From positions 853,127 through 917,126 of the forward strand of contig PCDI01000007.1 of assembly GCA_002778195.1 (NCBI GenBank): a DNA stretch of 64,000 nucleotides, written 5' to 3'. Under the pieces are notes generated by a model that did no database searches, had not been told where the DNA came from, and was given only the letters and a program-made list of their open reading frames with translations. The position numbers were made by a program, and so were the translations under genes. Below are positions 45,038 through 57,224 of this stretch, one piece after another; within the stretch, counting starts at the first letter, position 1, and each line of letters opens with the position of its first letter. This stretch comes from Raffaelea ambrosiae (taxonomy: Eukaryota > Ascomycota > Sordariomycetes > Ophiostomatales > Ophiostomataceae).

Positions 45038-48000
45038 ATGGCTACTGACAGCAAAAAAACCTGTATGTGCCAGAGCGAAGGAGGCTTTCTTGTGAGGCGC
45101 AACTGCTTGCCCGTTTCAAGCTGACAGTCCCTTGCAGACGAAGCTCCGGCCGAGGGCGCCGCCGCACCAGCGGCCCCCGCCGCCGATGGCACCCCGAAAG
45201 TGAAGACCGAGAAGGAGCTGGAGCGCGAGCGCAAAAAGGCCGAGAAGATGGCCAAGTTTGAGCAGAAAAAGGCGGCCAAGGCGGCTGCTGCAAAGCAGGC
45301 GGGCGGCCAGGGCGGCCAAAGCGGCCAAGGCGGCGAGAAGAAGCCGGCCAAGGCGAAGCCGGCCAAGGCATCGGAGGCACCGCTGCCGGCCTACGTCAAC
45401 GACACGCCGACGGGCGAGAAGAAGCGGATCCGCAGCTTTGACGACCCGCACTACAAGTCGTACAACCCGGTGGCGGTGGAGAGCGCGTGGTACGAGTACT
45501 GGGAGAAGGCCGGGTTCTTCCAGCCGCAGTTCGGGCCGGACGGCGAGCCCAAGGCGGCCGGGCGGTTTGTGATCGCGCACCCGCCGCCCAACGTGACGGG
45601 CTCGCTGCACATGGGCCACGCGCTGGGCGACTCGCTGCAGGACATCATGGTGCGGTACAACCGCATGAAGGGCAAGACGACGCTGTGGGTGCCGGGCTGC
45701 GACCACGCGGGCATCGCGACGCAGAGCGTGGTGGAGACGATGCTGTACCGGCGCGAGGGCAAGACGCGGCACGACCTGGGCCGCGAGGCGTTTATCGGCA
45801 AGGTGTGGGACTGGAAGACGGAGTACCACACGAGCATCAACAACGCGCTGCGCAAGATGGGCGGCAGCTTCGACTGGACGCGCGAGGCGTTCACGATGGA
45901 CGAGAACCTGAGCGCGGCGGTGCAGGAGACGTTTGTGCGCCTGCACGACGAGGGCACCATCTTCCGGGCCAACCGGCTCGTCAACTGGGACTCGAAGCTC
46001 AACACGGCGCTGTCGAACCTCGAGGTGAACAACAAGGAGCTGGCGGGCCGCACGCTGCTGGACGTGCCCGGCTACGCGAAGAAGGTCGAGTTTGGCGTCA
46101 TTGTGCACTTCAAGTACCGGCTCAAGGGCGGCACCGGCGACGAGACCATCGAGGTCGCCACCACGCGTCTCGAGACCATGCTGGGCGACAGCGGCATTGC
46201 CGTGCACCCCAAGGACGAGCGCTACGCCCACCTCGTGGGCCGCGAGGCCATCCACCCCTTCATCCCGGACCGCACCATTACGATTGTGGCCGACGACTAC
46301 GTCGAGCGCGACTTTGGCACCGGCGCCGTCAAGATCACGCCCGCGCACGACCCCAACGATTTCGCCATTGGCGAGCGCCACAAGCTGGCGTTCATCAACA
46401 TCCTGACGGACGACGGCCTGATCAACGAGAACGGCGGGCCGTACGCGGGCCAGAAGCGCTTCGACGTGCGCTACGCCATCGCCGAGGACCTCAAGAAGCT
46501 GGGCCTGTACGTGGACAAGAAGGACAACCCGATGGTGGTGCCGCTGTCGGAGCGCAGCAAGGACGTGGTGGAGCCGCGGCTGAAGCCGCAGTGGTGGATG
46601 CGCATGGGCGAGATGGCGCAGATGGCCGTGGACGCGCTCGACGCGCACAAGTTCAAGATCCTGCCCGACACGGCCGACCGCAGCTTCCGCCGCTGGATGG
46701 CCAACATCACCGACTGGTGCATCTCGCGCCAGCTGTGGTGGGGCCACCAGTGCCCCGTGTACATGGTGCGGCTCGCGGCCGACTCCGAGGACGAGGCGGC
46801 CGCGGCCGCCGGCGACAACAAGCGCTGGTTCGCAGCCAAGTCCGAGGCCGAGGCGCGGGCCAAGGCCGAGAAGGCGTTCCCCGGCCAGGCGTTCACGCTC
46901 GTGCGCGACGAGGACGTGCTGGACACGTGGTTCTCGTCGGGCCTGTGGCCGTTCTCGACGCTGGGCTGGCCGCGCCAGACGGACGACCTCAAGAAGCTGT
47001 TCCCGACGTCGGTGCTCGAGACCGGCTGGGACATTCTCTTCTTCTGGATTGCGCGCATGGTCATGCTCAGTCTGAAGCTGACGGGCGAGGTGCCGTTCTA
47101 CGAGGTGTACTGCCATCCGCTGGTGCGCGACTCGGACGGCCGCAAGATGTCCAAGAGCCTGGGCAACGTCATCAACCCGCTCGACGTCATCTCGGGCATC
47201 AGCCTCGAGAACCTGCACGCCACCCTGCTCAAGGGCAACCTGGACCCGGCCGAGGTGGTCAAGGCTACCAAGTACCAGAAGCAGGCTTTTCCCAATGGAG
47301 TAGGTTTTTTGTCACTTTTTTTTGGGGGGGGGGGNGGGCCTTCTTTTCTTCTTTCTTTTGTTTCTCTATTTCTCTGTTTTTTTTCCCTTCCACGAGGAAG
47401 GGGGTTCTCTCTTCTTGCTACTAGAAGAACGCCTTGCTAACCCTCCAGATCCCCGAGTGTGGCGCCGATGGCCTGCGGATGTGTCTGGCTAACTACGTCA
47501 CCGGCGGCGGCGACATCAACTTTGACATCAAGGTCATGCACGCCTACCGGCGCTTCTGCAACAAGATCTGGAACGCCACCAAGTTTGTGCTCGGCAACCT
47601 CGAGGCGTCGCACAAGGACTTTGTCCCGCGCGCCGCGCGCCAGCTGGGCGGCCACGAGAGCCTGGCCGAGCTCTGGATCCTGGCCAAGATGAACGCGGCC
47701 GCGCGCGAGATCAGCCAGGCCGTCGAGGAGCGCGAGTTCAAGGTCGCCTCCAACGCGCTGTACAACTTTTGGTACTCGGAAATGTGCGACGTCTTCATCG
47801 AGAACTCCAAGGCCATCATCGCCGACGGCACCGCCGAGCAGCGCGAGTCCGCCCTGCAGACGCTCTACAGCGCCCTCGAGGCCGCCCTGCTGCTGAGCCA
47901 CCCGTTCCTGCCCTTCATCACCGAGGAGCTGTGGCAGCGCCTGCCGCGCCGGCCCAGCGACGAGACGCCGTCCATCGTGGTGGCCGCGTACCCGGCCTGG

Positions 48001-48531
48001 GACCCGCAGTTCGACAACCCGGCCGCCGAGGAGGCGTACCAGCTGGTGCTGGACGCGTCGCGCGGCATCCGCTCGCTCGTGGTCGAGTACCCGCCCGCCC
48101 CGGGCGAGATGGCGCAGGTGTACCTGCAGCCGACGACGGCCGCGGCGCACAAGACGGCCACGGCCGAGGTGCCGGCCATCAAGTCGCTGCTGCTCAAGAT
48201 GGCCAGCACGACCGCCATCCACGTCAACGAGGTGGGCGCCGCGCGGCCGCCGGGCTGCGTGGCCCTGCAGGTGTCAGGCGCGGCGACGGTGTTCGTGCAC
48301 GTCAAGGGCCACGTCGACCTGGACGCGGAGATCGCCAAGGCGCAGACAAAACTGAGCAAGGCGTCGGCGGCCGCGGCCAAGACGCGCAAGCTGGTGAGCG
48401 ACCCGACATACAAGGAGAAGGTGGCCGCGGCGACGCAGGAGGCGGACCAGCAGAGGCTGGCCGAGCAGGAGAGCGAGGTCAAGCAGCTGGAGGAGACCGT
48501 GGCACAGTTTGAGACGCTCAAGCTGGAGTAA
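45038..48531 (+). CDS. VAS1: Valyl-tRNA synthetase
   Basis: Exons 45038-45062, 45138-47299 and 47449-48531 give 1089 residues from the AUG. This class I synthetase charges tRNA-Val. The HIGH signature appears as HMGH (residues 166-169, in PPPNVTGSLHMGHAL) and KMSKS at 678-682. The CP1 editing domain (TTRLETMLGDSGIAVHP, then GTGAVKITPAHDPND) lies between them. The anticodon-binding domain and a C-terminal coiled coil rich in Ala/Lys/Glu follow. The Lys/Ala-rich N-terminal extension is typical of the eukaryotic cytosolic form. Fungi usually make cytosolic and mitochondrial ValRS from this one gene, and an in-frame AUG-less presequence-like stretch lies directly upstream. The third-exon intron contains a G-run with a single N at 47335, so its length is unreliable. 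Confidence 0.95.
47326..47338. other. Assembly uncertainty: G-run with N in ValRS intron
   Basis: A poly-G tract interrupted by one N (47335) lies inside the second ValRS intron. It has the same form as the poly-C/N junction at 13529. The coding exons on both sides are unaffected. Confidence 0.8.
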
Positions 48532-48538
48532 CGGGAAC

Positions 48539-48648
48539 GAAGAAGGAGGGGGTGCGTTGGCTGGGAAATCAACGGTAAGCATACAACGAGAGCCGCAAAA
48601 ACAAAAACGAAACCGAAAAAAAAGGTTAGAAAAGGTCGGTCAGGAACT
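48539..48648 (+). repeat. Dispersed about 110-bp repeat, copy 2
   Basis: This matches 41459-41563 (see there). It begins eight bases after the ValRS stop codon, so it forms the start of the ValRS 3' UTR. It encodes nothing obvious on either strand. Confidence 0.8.
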
Positions 48649-48839
48649 ACGGATGGGGAGCGTATTTTGCGAATGGGCAGCCCGTCTCGTTTCGAACGGG
48701 GCTGCCTTGTTTTTTTTTTTTCTGTTGCTTCTTCTTTCTGTCTCTCCTCCCACAAATGCAGACCCTGTTATACAATCAACGAATTGCTGTTCCCAGTACT
48801 TTTTTCTGGGCTTTTCACCGGCACGTTGTAACAAAGGAC

Positions 48840-48858
48840 ATATATATATATATATATT

Positions 48859-48889
<31 letters not shown>
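48840..48889. repeat. Compound (AT)n(GT)n(GC)n microsatellite
   Basis: About nine AT units run into about eleven GT units and then GC units. Alternating purine-pyrimidine sequence of this kind can adopt left-handed DNA; no function is implied by the sequence alone. Confidence 0.9.
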
Positions 48890-49423
48890 ATTGTAGACAT
48901 CTCTTAGGTTAAAAGTTCATTGCTTAGAATGCAAGAGCACAGCATACCTGTTTTTACCTCTACTGTCTTTCAAGAGCTTGCTTGCTTTGTGCAGGACAAC
49001 GAACAGTTTCAAGTGACACACACACATCTTTGTAACCTTTGTTCGGCCTAGTCCAACAGAGTGATAGATATTTTTACTAAGTGATCAAAGTCGTAGTCTC
49101 ATTTCTCGTACCAAAATGCAAAAGGGGCAAGTAAACAAAGCAATATGTGACCAAATCCAACCAATCCCCATACATATCGTGATGATATATATATGCCAAC
49201 ACCTTTCCCCACCGTTCTCTCATCATCAGACATATTGTATTCAGAAAAAGGTCTAGTCACAGGGTAAAAAATCAAGGGCAATTTCGTACAAGAAATAGGG
49301 GGATAATTATCAACCAAAAAAAAAAAAGATATATATATAGAAAGGGGGTATCTAGTATAGCGAATGGAGTGAAGTGAAGAAGAAAAAGTAGTTATTAGAC
49401 CAGGGAAGATGAAACGCAAAAGC

Positions 49424-52400
49424 TCACAGAATCACACATTTCCTGTCTCCTTGCTGTCCTTGCTGAGATTTCTGCCGCCTTTGTTGTTGATGTTGTTGTT
49501 GTTGTTGTTGTTGTTGCTGCGGCTGCTGCTGCTGCTGCTGCTGCAGTTGGCGCTGCCGCTCCAGCTCTTGTTGTTGAAGGACTTCCTGCTGGTGCATCTG
49601 CACTTGCTGCATGACAAAATTCGCCGACATGTCCGGCCCACCATGGTACACAGGCTGCCGGTACTGCTGCTGCGGGTACTGTTGTTGCTGAGTATGCTGC
49701 GTGTAGTAGGACGAGGCCCCGTCGTGGCCAGAGGATGCACCAGTGACGTCCGTCCAGGCAGCGCTGCTGACAGCATCATAGTCGCGTTGCTTGCGGCCGC
49801 CCCGTCTCTTCTTCTTCTTCTTCTGCATGGGCTCTACGGTCGAGCTTGACGCAACAGACTCTGTCGCAAAAGGGGGCACGGGAGGCAGCGAGGGCACCGG
49901 TGGCGCAGCCTCGGCTGGCAGGCGTGCTGGTTCCTTCTCCTTCTTCTTGCCCTTTTTGCTGTTGCTCCGCCGCCAGCCACGCTTCTTGGCGTCAGCCATA
50001 TTCTTGGCAGCACTGCGCTCGGCACGACTCTGCTTGCGGCTGAGACTCGTCTGGCGGGTTGTTTTCTTGCCCGTTGAGAAGAAGCTATTGGCGAACTGCG
50101 AAAACGTCTGGGTGGTTCGCTGCTGCTGCTGCGGTTGTTGTGGTTGATGTTGCAGCAGCAGCTGCTGGTTGTCTGCCGATGTTTCAGCAGTAGCAGCATC
50201 GGCAGGCGGACGCAAAACGGCCGGCCGATCCGACGCGTGGATGCGGCGAGGAACGGGGGCGAAAATGGGCCGGTCGGGCTCCTGCTCCGACTTGGAACCC
50301 TTGGGCGCATCAAAGGCACCGGAGAGACCTTGTGGCGTGCTAATGATAAGCGGGCGGTCCTCTATAGAAGAGGTTGGCGACGAGGACGCTGACTGGACAA
50401 CCATACGCTGCGGCTGGGGATGTGACAAGGACGTCTGCTGTTGCTGCTGTGGTTGGTTGTAAGGCTGCTGCTGCTGCTGCTGCTGCTGCGATTGCGACTG
50501 TGGTCTTGATTGATTGGAACTGGCAACCGACGAAGCTGACGGCCGTCTTGGCTGGCGATTGGCACCCACAGGTACGCGAGGCACTTGGAAACGGCCAAAG
50601 GACATCTGCCGCGGCTTAGCAGGCGGGCCTGCCTGGTTGTATCCAGCAGAATATGGCTGCGGCACAGTGGCGGAGTTTGGTGCAATAGAGGCAATAGAGG
50701 AAGCATTTGCCGCCGGTGCAGAGTACGGGTGGCCTGCGGGCAGGTTTCCGCCGCCGACGCCACTGGCATCGCCACTGACGAAGGGCCTCTGCAGAGGCCA
50801 CGTCTGGGCTGTGGGCAACTGGGGCGGAAGAATGGGCGCGCTGGCATCCTGCTGCTGCGAAATGCTGCTCCAGTTGGCGGCAGACAGGAGTGTCGGAGAC
50901 GGGATCTGCAGATCCAGCGTAGGACCACGCGCAGAGCTCGAGGACGGGGCTCGTACCCGGCTCGGCTGCGCGCCTTGTCCAGGGGCCAGAGGTGCAGCCG
51001 CCAGAGTTCGGGTCGTGGCAGAGTATCTGCCATTCGCGGCAGGCGGAGGAGGCTGAGCAGTGCTGGTCCGCCTTGCAGCTGGCACGGGGGTACCTGGGGG
51101 CGAGGCGTTGTAGATGTCCTCGTCTTCAATGCCATTCCTTGCATCCCTCGACCCCGTCGATTGTGGGCTGATAGAGCGGGCAGATGAGCGTCTAGCGGCC
51201 GCCGGGTCATCCAAGGCCGGCACGTTCGGGGAGACGAGACGACGCGCAGACGGGGTTGCCGCTGCGGAAGACAGAGAGGATTCCTGGGAAACGCTACTGA
51301 TTGGAGACAGGGCAGAAATGATAGGCGGATGTGCGCGGGTGGCAGTGCGGCTTCCCGCCGCTTGGCCCTGTATGGCGGTCGAGGCAGAAGACGCAGCCAC
51401 GTCCAAGGGAACAATGGGCGCGACGTTGTGGCGCATAAAGGCTGGCAGATCCTGGGGGTCATCTGGTTGGTAGGGCGGCGGCGGCGGAACCCACTTGTCG
51501 GCGTCGCTCTCGTGCGGATGCTCGCGGCGGCCGTCAGCTCGGCGGTAGGTGATGGGAGCACCGCTGGCAGTCGTTGCTGTCTGGGGATTCAACCGGCGGC
51601 TGTTGGCGGCAGCGGTGGCCGCACGGCGGAGTGACATGACGGAGCGCGGGCTGGCATGCGAATAGGGCCCGTCCAGGGCCTCTTGGGCCTCGATGAGAGA
51701 CGCCGTTTCGACATCGTCTTCGGCATCGTCGTCGGCGTTGGAAGACGACGGCAGAGCGCTGCGTCCGGATGCTGCTCCGGTCCTCGCGGACGGCGGCTGG
51801 TCTTGCTGATGACGCGGCGCAACACCGATGCGCCGCGGAACAAGCGGGTCGTCGTCGTCGTTGTCGTCGTCGCTGTTGCCGCCGCGCCGATGGGCCGCCG
51901 CAGAGCCATGGGGCAGCACGGCGGACGGCAGGGGAGGGATGACAGCGCCGCCCTGGGCGGCCGAACCAGCGGCCGTGGTGGCCGCACGCATCAGGGCGCT
52001 GCGGTTGCCGCGCTTCTGAGCAACCGTTCTCCGACGGAAAATGGCGACCTCGGTCGCCAAGTCGCGGTGCTCCTCCTCGAGGACCTCGGGCTCCTGCGAC
52101 CCGACCTCAATGGTGATTTCGGCCGTGTTGCCGTCGGTGAGGCCGTAGTCGAAGTCGACCAGCAGCAGACGGCCACCGTCGATGAAGTCGATGCCGTCGT
52201 CGTCAGTCGAGATGGGTTTCGGGGGCAGAACCCCGCGGGCACAGACCACTAGACGCTCTCGCAGCGACGAGTCCCCGAAGCCCTCGACCCATTTCACCAT
52301 GCTGACGCCAGGCAGCTCGCCCACGAGATGGCCGGCAATGAAGGTGTTGCGCATCCTGTCGCAGAGCAGCTGCCACTGGGGCACGCGCACAGAGCTGTCG

Positions 52401-52639
52401 CTGCCCGAGTCCTGCAGACGGGCCGAGGCCGCACGCATGGACGGGCTGCCGGTCGCACGGATGGAGCCACTGGCTGCGATGTTGCTGCTGTTGCTGTTGT
52501 TGTTGTTGTTGCTGCTGTTGCTGCTGCTGCTGGTTGTGCTGCCGCCGGTGCCCGTGTTGCTGCTCCCGGCACCAACAGCGCCGTTGCTGCTGATGGTGCT
52601 GGTATGAAGGGCACTGCTGCCACCGCCTGGAAACAAGGA

Positions 52640-52679
<40 letters not shown>

Positions 52680-54379
52680 AGCTCTGTGTTTGTCGTGGCC
52701 GTTGCCGCACCGTCGGCGACGTCGCCGGGGGCTGGAACGACAACGGCGTCCAGGTCCTCGGGCACGCCGTAGATCCAAATGTCCTTGCCCTGGAAGCCGG
52801 CCGACACCAGATCGCCGTGGTAGGAGGCGGCCGGCAGCGTGCAAGGCAAGAGCCGGACCTGGGAAGCAGACGTGGGGATGGGCCCCGTAAAGTAGGTGGT
52901 GCCGTTGCGCAGGTCGTCGACGCGGACGGCCCGAAACGTCTCGAAGCTGCGGTCATAGGTGAACGCCCAAAAGGCCTCCTCGCGGGCGGAGTCCTGCAGC
53001 AGGACGGCGTGGCTGCAGTCGCGGCTGGTGTTGGGGAACAGGATCGAGGTGGTCCAGAGGGCGCTGAGGTCGTCGGTGGACATGTGGCTGCCGGGCTCGT
53101 AGTAGGGCGCGGTCAGGATCACCGTGTTGGGCTGGGCGGCGTGGACGGTGGTGCCGAGGATCTGCGTGCCGTCAAACGAAAAAGCCAGGGCGTCGACGGC
53201 GTCGCACTTGACGGCACGGCGGTCGGTGGCCATGGCGCCCGGGCTGAGGGACGAGACCTCGATGCCGCCGTCGTAGGCGGCCGCGAGCACGGAGCCGCAG
53301 GGGCTCAGGGCGATGGCGCGGGGGCTGTGGTCGAGCATGATGGACTGGGAGCGGCGGGGCGGCGACTGGCGCAGGTCGTAGAGGTCGACCTGCATCTCGG
53401 TGAGCAGCACGGCCAGCGTGGAGGCGTCGTCGCGCACGCAGGTGGCCGCGGGCCGGCGGAGGATCTTGAGCTCGCGGCGGACTTCCACGTGCGGCCCGCG
53501 CAGGTCGATCACGTAGATGCGCGACGAGTTGTAGGCCAGCAGGTGGTGGCCGCGCGGCGACGCCTGGAACTGCATGCCCTCGCCGCCGGGGCACGACGAC
53601 GAGCTGATCGAGTTGGACACGAGGCGGACGAGCGTGCGGCGCGGCCTCAAGAAGGCGTCGAACCGGTTGCGCTTGACCTCGCGGGCAAAGTCGCGGCGCA
53701 GCTGCTGCAGCACGCGGTCCGTGGCCGCGTGGCCGTCGGGGCCGTCGTCCGCGGCGGCCTGGCTGATGCTGCGGGCGAGACGAGCCGCGATGTTCTTGTG
53801 GCTGGCCACATAGGACGGACAGCGCGCCAGGTGGTGGGCATAGAGATGGGCCTGCTGCGAGACGGAGCGCCATTTGGTGTTGAGGAGGACGAGGGAGGCG
53901 AACGAGTTGGGGTCGGTGGCCAGGAGGATTCTGGTGGGAGGAGCAGGCGAGTCAGAAGAGTGAGAAGACGAGCGATGACGACATTGAAGCCATTCAGAAA
54001 GCTATTCAGAATGAAAAGGAAAGAAAGGGACAGAAAAGAACAGGAAAGAACAGAAAAAAAACAGAAAAAAAAAACAGAAAAGCGGATGTTCAAAATAGGA
54101 AGGCACGCTTGAGGCTGCTTACTGTTGGATGATCTCGTCGGGCAGCCGTTCAAACGCAGTGGGCGTCTTCTTCGGAGACAGGGCGGCCAGGGCAGCAGCC
54201 TTTTTGGACATGGCCGCATCCATGGCGGGCGTGTCGTCTTCGTCGTCGGACGAGCATGGCGAGACGGTCCCGGGTGCGGGCGAGTAGGTCGACAGTCGGT
54301 CGGGCTCGAGGCCAGCAGACGGCGTCTTCTCGATCGAAGAGCGCGGCGCCGCGTCTTGGTGGTCACGGCCGGGCGCCAT
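49424..54379 (-). CDS. Large F-box protein with beta-propeller-like region and CaaX end
   Basis: Exons 54123-54379 and 49424-53930 (192-nt intron, GTAAGC...CCAG) give 1587 residues. An F-box spans the splice junction (FERLPDEIIQQ then ILLATDPNSFASLVLLNTKW, about residue 77). It is followed by a WD/beta-propeller-like region (about residues 165-470: IYVIDLRGPHVEVRRELKIL, MLDHSPRAIALSPCGSVLAA, DAVDALAFSFDGTQILGTTV). The remaining about 1000 residues are low-complexity, with Gly, Asn/Ser, Pro and Gln runs and basic patches (KKGKKKEKE, KKKKKRRGGRKQ). The last four residues are CVIL, a CaaX box with Leu at X, predicting geranylgeranylation of Cys1584. An SCF substrate receptor held at a membrane is the inference; the substrate is unknown. 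Confidence 0.82.
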
Positions 54380-57224
54380 TTTGGAGAAGGCGGGAAGAGC
54401 GGACGACTAGGCGACGGGTGGCATGGCTGGTGGGAGGTGAAGAGAAGGAGAGGGAAACAAGAAAAAAAAAGGTGGGAAGAGGGTGAAGCTGAAAAACACA
54501 CAGAAACACACACACGCACACGCACACACACCACAAAAAAAAAACCAGCCGAAACTGAAGAGTACAAGAATTGACGGAAAGTTGGACAACGAAGAGTTGG
54601 GGAAAGAGGATGTCGCCAATCAGCCCGAGGAACGCTCCTGCCGTATTGGATGGGCCAATGCAGGAGGCGGGTTTCGTTCGTGTCGGTGGTGCCTTCTGTT
54701 TGTGGGCTGGTGGGGAAGGGGGGGGGGCGACTCGGCAGTGCAGCGCGTGTTTGGCTGATGTCTGGGTGTGTCTTGGTGTATGTCTGGGCGTGGGCGTGGG
54801 CGCTGAGGGCCGGGTGTAAGCCTGTGCCGTAATACTCGCAAAGCGGGAAGGCGCGATGGAGCAAAACAGGAAGGAACGGCAGCAGAACAAGACAAGACAG
54901 GATAGACGAGACGAAGCAGAATACAAGAGGAGAGGATTGAGAAAAACAGAAAGAAAACAAAAACACAAAACACACAAAACATGCATCCACAGGCGGATCG
55001 CGGAAACTCGTCTAGCCGGACTGCCAACAGAAGCGCGGCCGACACCTGTCGGAGAAAAAGAGGCTGGAAACGGTGCCAGGAACCACAGCCAAACCCGAGA
55101 AAAGAAAATCCCCTAAAAAGACAGGAAGGAGGCGGAGCAGCGCAGAAGAATGCAGTCACTATGTCGAACTAAGGGGAAGCGTGAAAGTGAAAGCGCGAAA
55201 GCGTCCAACGAAATTGGACGAGCTGCAGGGCAAAGCGCCAAAGCAAGGCCATTCCAGCCAAAGACAGCCAGCCAGCCAGCCGAGCCGACAAAGGCAAACA
55301 GCCTGCCAGGTCCTTTCCTGGCCTTGTCGATCCCTTTTGTTTTCTTAGCAGGCCTATTCCTGGTCTATTCTTTTCTTGCCCACGCTCTCCTTTCTCATTG
55401 CATTTCTCGATCCTTACGGAAGCGGCTGCAGGAAACCAACTCAATGCAACCAGGGCCATATTTTGGGCCGGCCTCTTGGATCTATTTCGACACGACGCCC
55501 GACAAAAGGGGGCACACAGCAGAAAGGTTGCCCAAGAGTGTGCGCACAGGCACGAGCCGAGTGCGTTCACGCAGCGAGAACTGTGAACTAGTTGTGGCCA
55601 TCTGCGTGGCCGACGCGTGTTCCGTGGCCACACGCCCAAGGCAAGCCCACTGCAGAAGAATCAACACATGCCATTCCCAGACGGCATGTTCACCGACTCT
55701 TCAACCAATATATGGTGGCACCACGGCTTGGTAGCTGACGTCGAATCTGCACATTCGGCAGCGGCCCCAAAATGGGCAGGCGATGGGCAGAAGATGGGCA
55801 GAAGAGGGGGCGCAATCGAGAAAAAGAGATGGTGTGCAAGAACGCCTCTAGGGCGAGTCGGCCGTGTACAAAGCAGTTGCATACGATATGGCGCCCTTCC
55901 AAAGGCCTTCCAGGGCCCTACTGGACTTTTCCTATGGCCCACTCCATCGGCCTCCCTGCCAAAATGTGCAAGACAAATAAATGTTCATACAGAAGAGGAG
56001 AGTGGCTTGGCCGCCCCCGAAGTACCTTGTGAATCGCCCCCCCCCCCCTTCTTTCTCTCTTGTCTTTTCACCCACACTTCATTGGGTGGGTGGCTAGGTC
56101 GCCTTGTGGTCTGTTGCTATTTTTAGCTCCCAGTAACTACTCTGTGCATCGTACACCCAACTACACCCACGCCCCCGACTCGCTAGACTGGATCCGGCGT
56201 TTGATCACATGACCGGCTGTTGGTCTTACACAGGACGTTTTGCGCGCTTGCCCGAGCATCTGTCTGTTGGTTCAGGCTGTTCTCGAAGGACAAGGCCTAC
56301 CAGCACACGACGAGGTGATGGTGATCCTGCCAGGCGGGAGCAGGCTGACTTGCATCGCCAAGTGGAAGCTTTCCGCCCCAAGGGAAGCCACTGGAGGCCC
56401 CGGACAAGAGAACGGTTGGAGGCGTGTTGTTCGCGTGGGACAGAGACGCCTCTGTTTGTTGCTTGGACAAATCCTGGCGGTCTGGGGCACTCTTGTCCGG
56501 GCAAAATTCCTTCCGTTCCTTCACGGGAGAGATGCCTTCCCTTCTGGACCCTGAGAACATCCTTGGACTCTGCAGCCTCTGCAGCCTCTGCAGCTTCCGT
56601 AACATCTGTGCCATCTGTGCCATCTGTGCCCATGCCTTTCCGTCATCCTGCTGCCGCCGGAATGGAACGCTCCCCAAACGGTTATTTTCTTGCCTTTTTT
56701 TGTGGCGTTTCATGTAGATCTTTCCCGCGCTCTGGGCCGAGCACGCATGACAGCACGATTGGTTTCCATTGGCGGACAGTCCAACTCGGCGGACAGTGTG
56801 TTTTTTGTGTTGTGTTTGCAAATTCCAAGAGACGATGGCTTCCCATCCAAGAACAAGAGGAAGGGTCGCAGAGACAAGCCGTAACACGGCAACAGCATAT
56901 GAGCAAAAGCAGAACATTGTATGCGCCCAGGCCATATTGTGTTCCTTCTTCTGCGAGGCTGTCCCTCAGCAACTCTTTTTGGTTCTGGCCACGCGTTTGT
57001 AATGCAACAATGGCAGTTTCATTTCCCGTTTGTTCTCTTTTTTTTGGTCTCTCTTCTCTACTTTTCTCGCCTCATATTATACAAGATACAGGATTGGCTA
57101 GTAGCCACTCTGCCCTTTCGCCTTTCTTTTTCCCCCTTCCAGTTTGTCTGTCTGTCTGTTCCTCTCCTAGTTTATTATACACGCAAACAGACACACACAC
57201 ACACACACACATGCTCTCTCTCTC
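54380..57224. promoter_or_regulatory. Long intergenic region, F-box CaaX gene promoter
   Basis: This 2.8-kb stretch lies between two leftward genes. The left part is the promoter and leader of the F-box CaaX gene (G/A-rich on the plus strand), and the right part is the PPOX 3' flank. It contains small tandem repeats: ATGGGCAGA-type units at about 55777-55805 and CTCTGCAGC plus ATCTGTGCC units at about 56569-56631. It also has an (AC)n run at about 57187-57211 followed by (CT)n. Several long plus- and minus-strand open frames exist but look non-coding. Confidence 0.4.
56569..56631 (+). repeat. Two adjacent 9-bp minisatellites
   Basis: Three copies of CTCTGCAGC are followed, after a short spacer, by three copies of ATCTGTGCC. 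On the minus strand they would encode Glu/Ala and Asp/Gly/Thr repeats, but no real gene context supports translation. Confidence 0.75.

Larger units (their letters stand above)
48532..49423. other. Convergent 3' flanks, ValRS / F-box CaaX gene
   Basis: This lies between two convergent stop codons. It contains repeat copy 2 (48539-48648), a compound microsatellite at 48840-48889 and an A-rich tract near 49314-49329. No gene was recognised. Confidence 0.45.

Noticed and set aside
45116..47218. 700-codon minus-strand open frame
   Set aside because: It is antisense to the valyl-tRNA synthetase exons. The high third-position GC of the true gene keeps this shadow frame open, and its product is an Arg/Leu/Val/His mixture with no family pattern.
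52328..54112. 594-codon plus-strand open frame
   Set aside because: It is antisense to the F-box CaaX gene and dominated by Gly/Ala/Val from the repeat-rich opposite strand.
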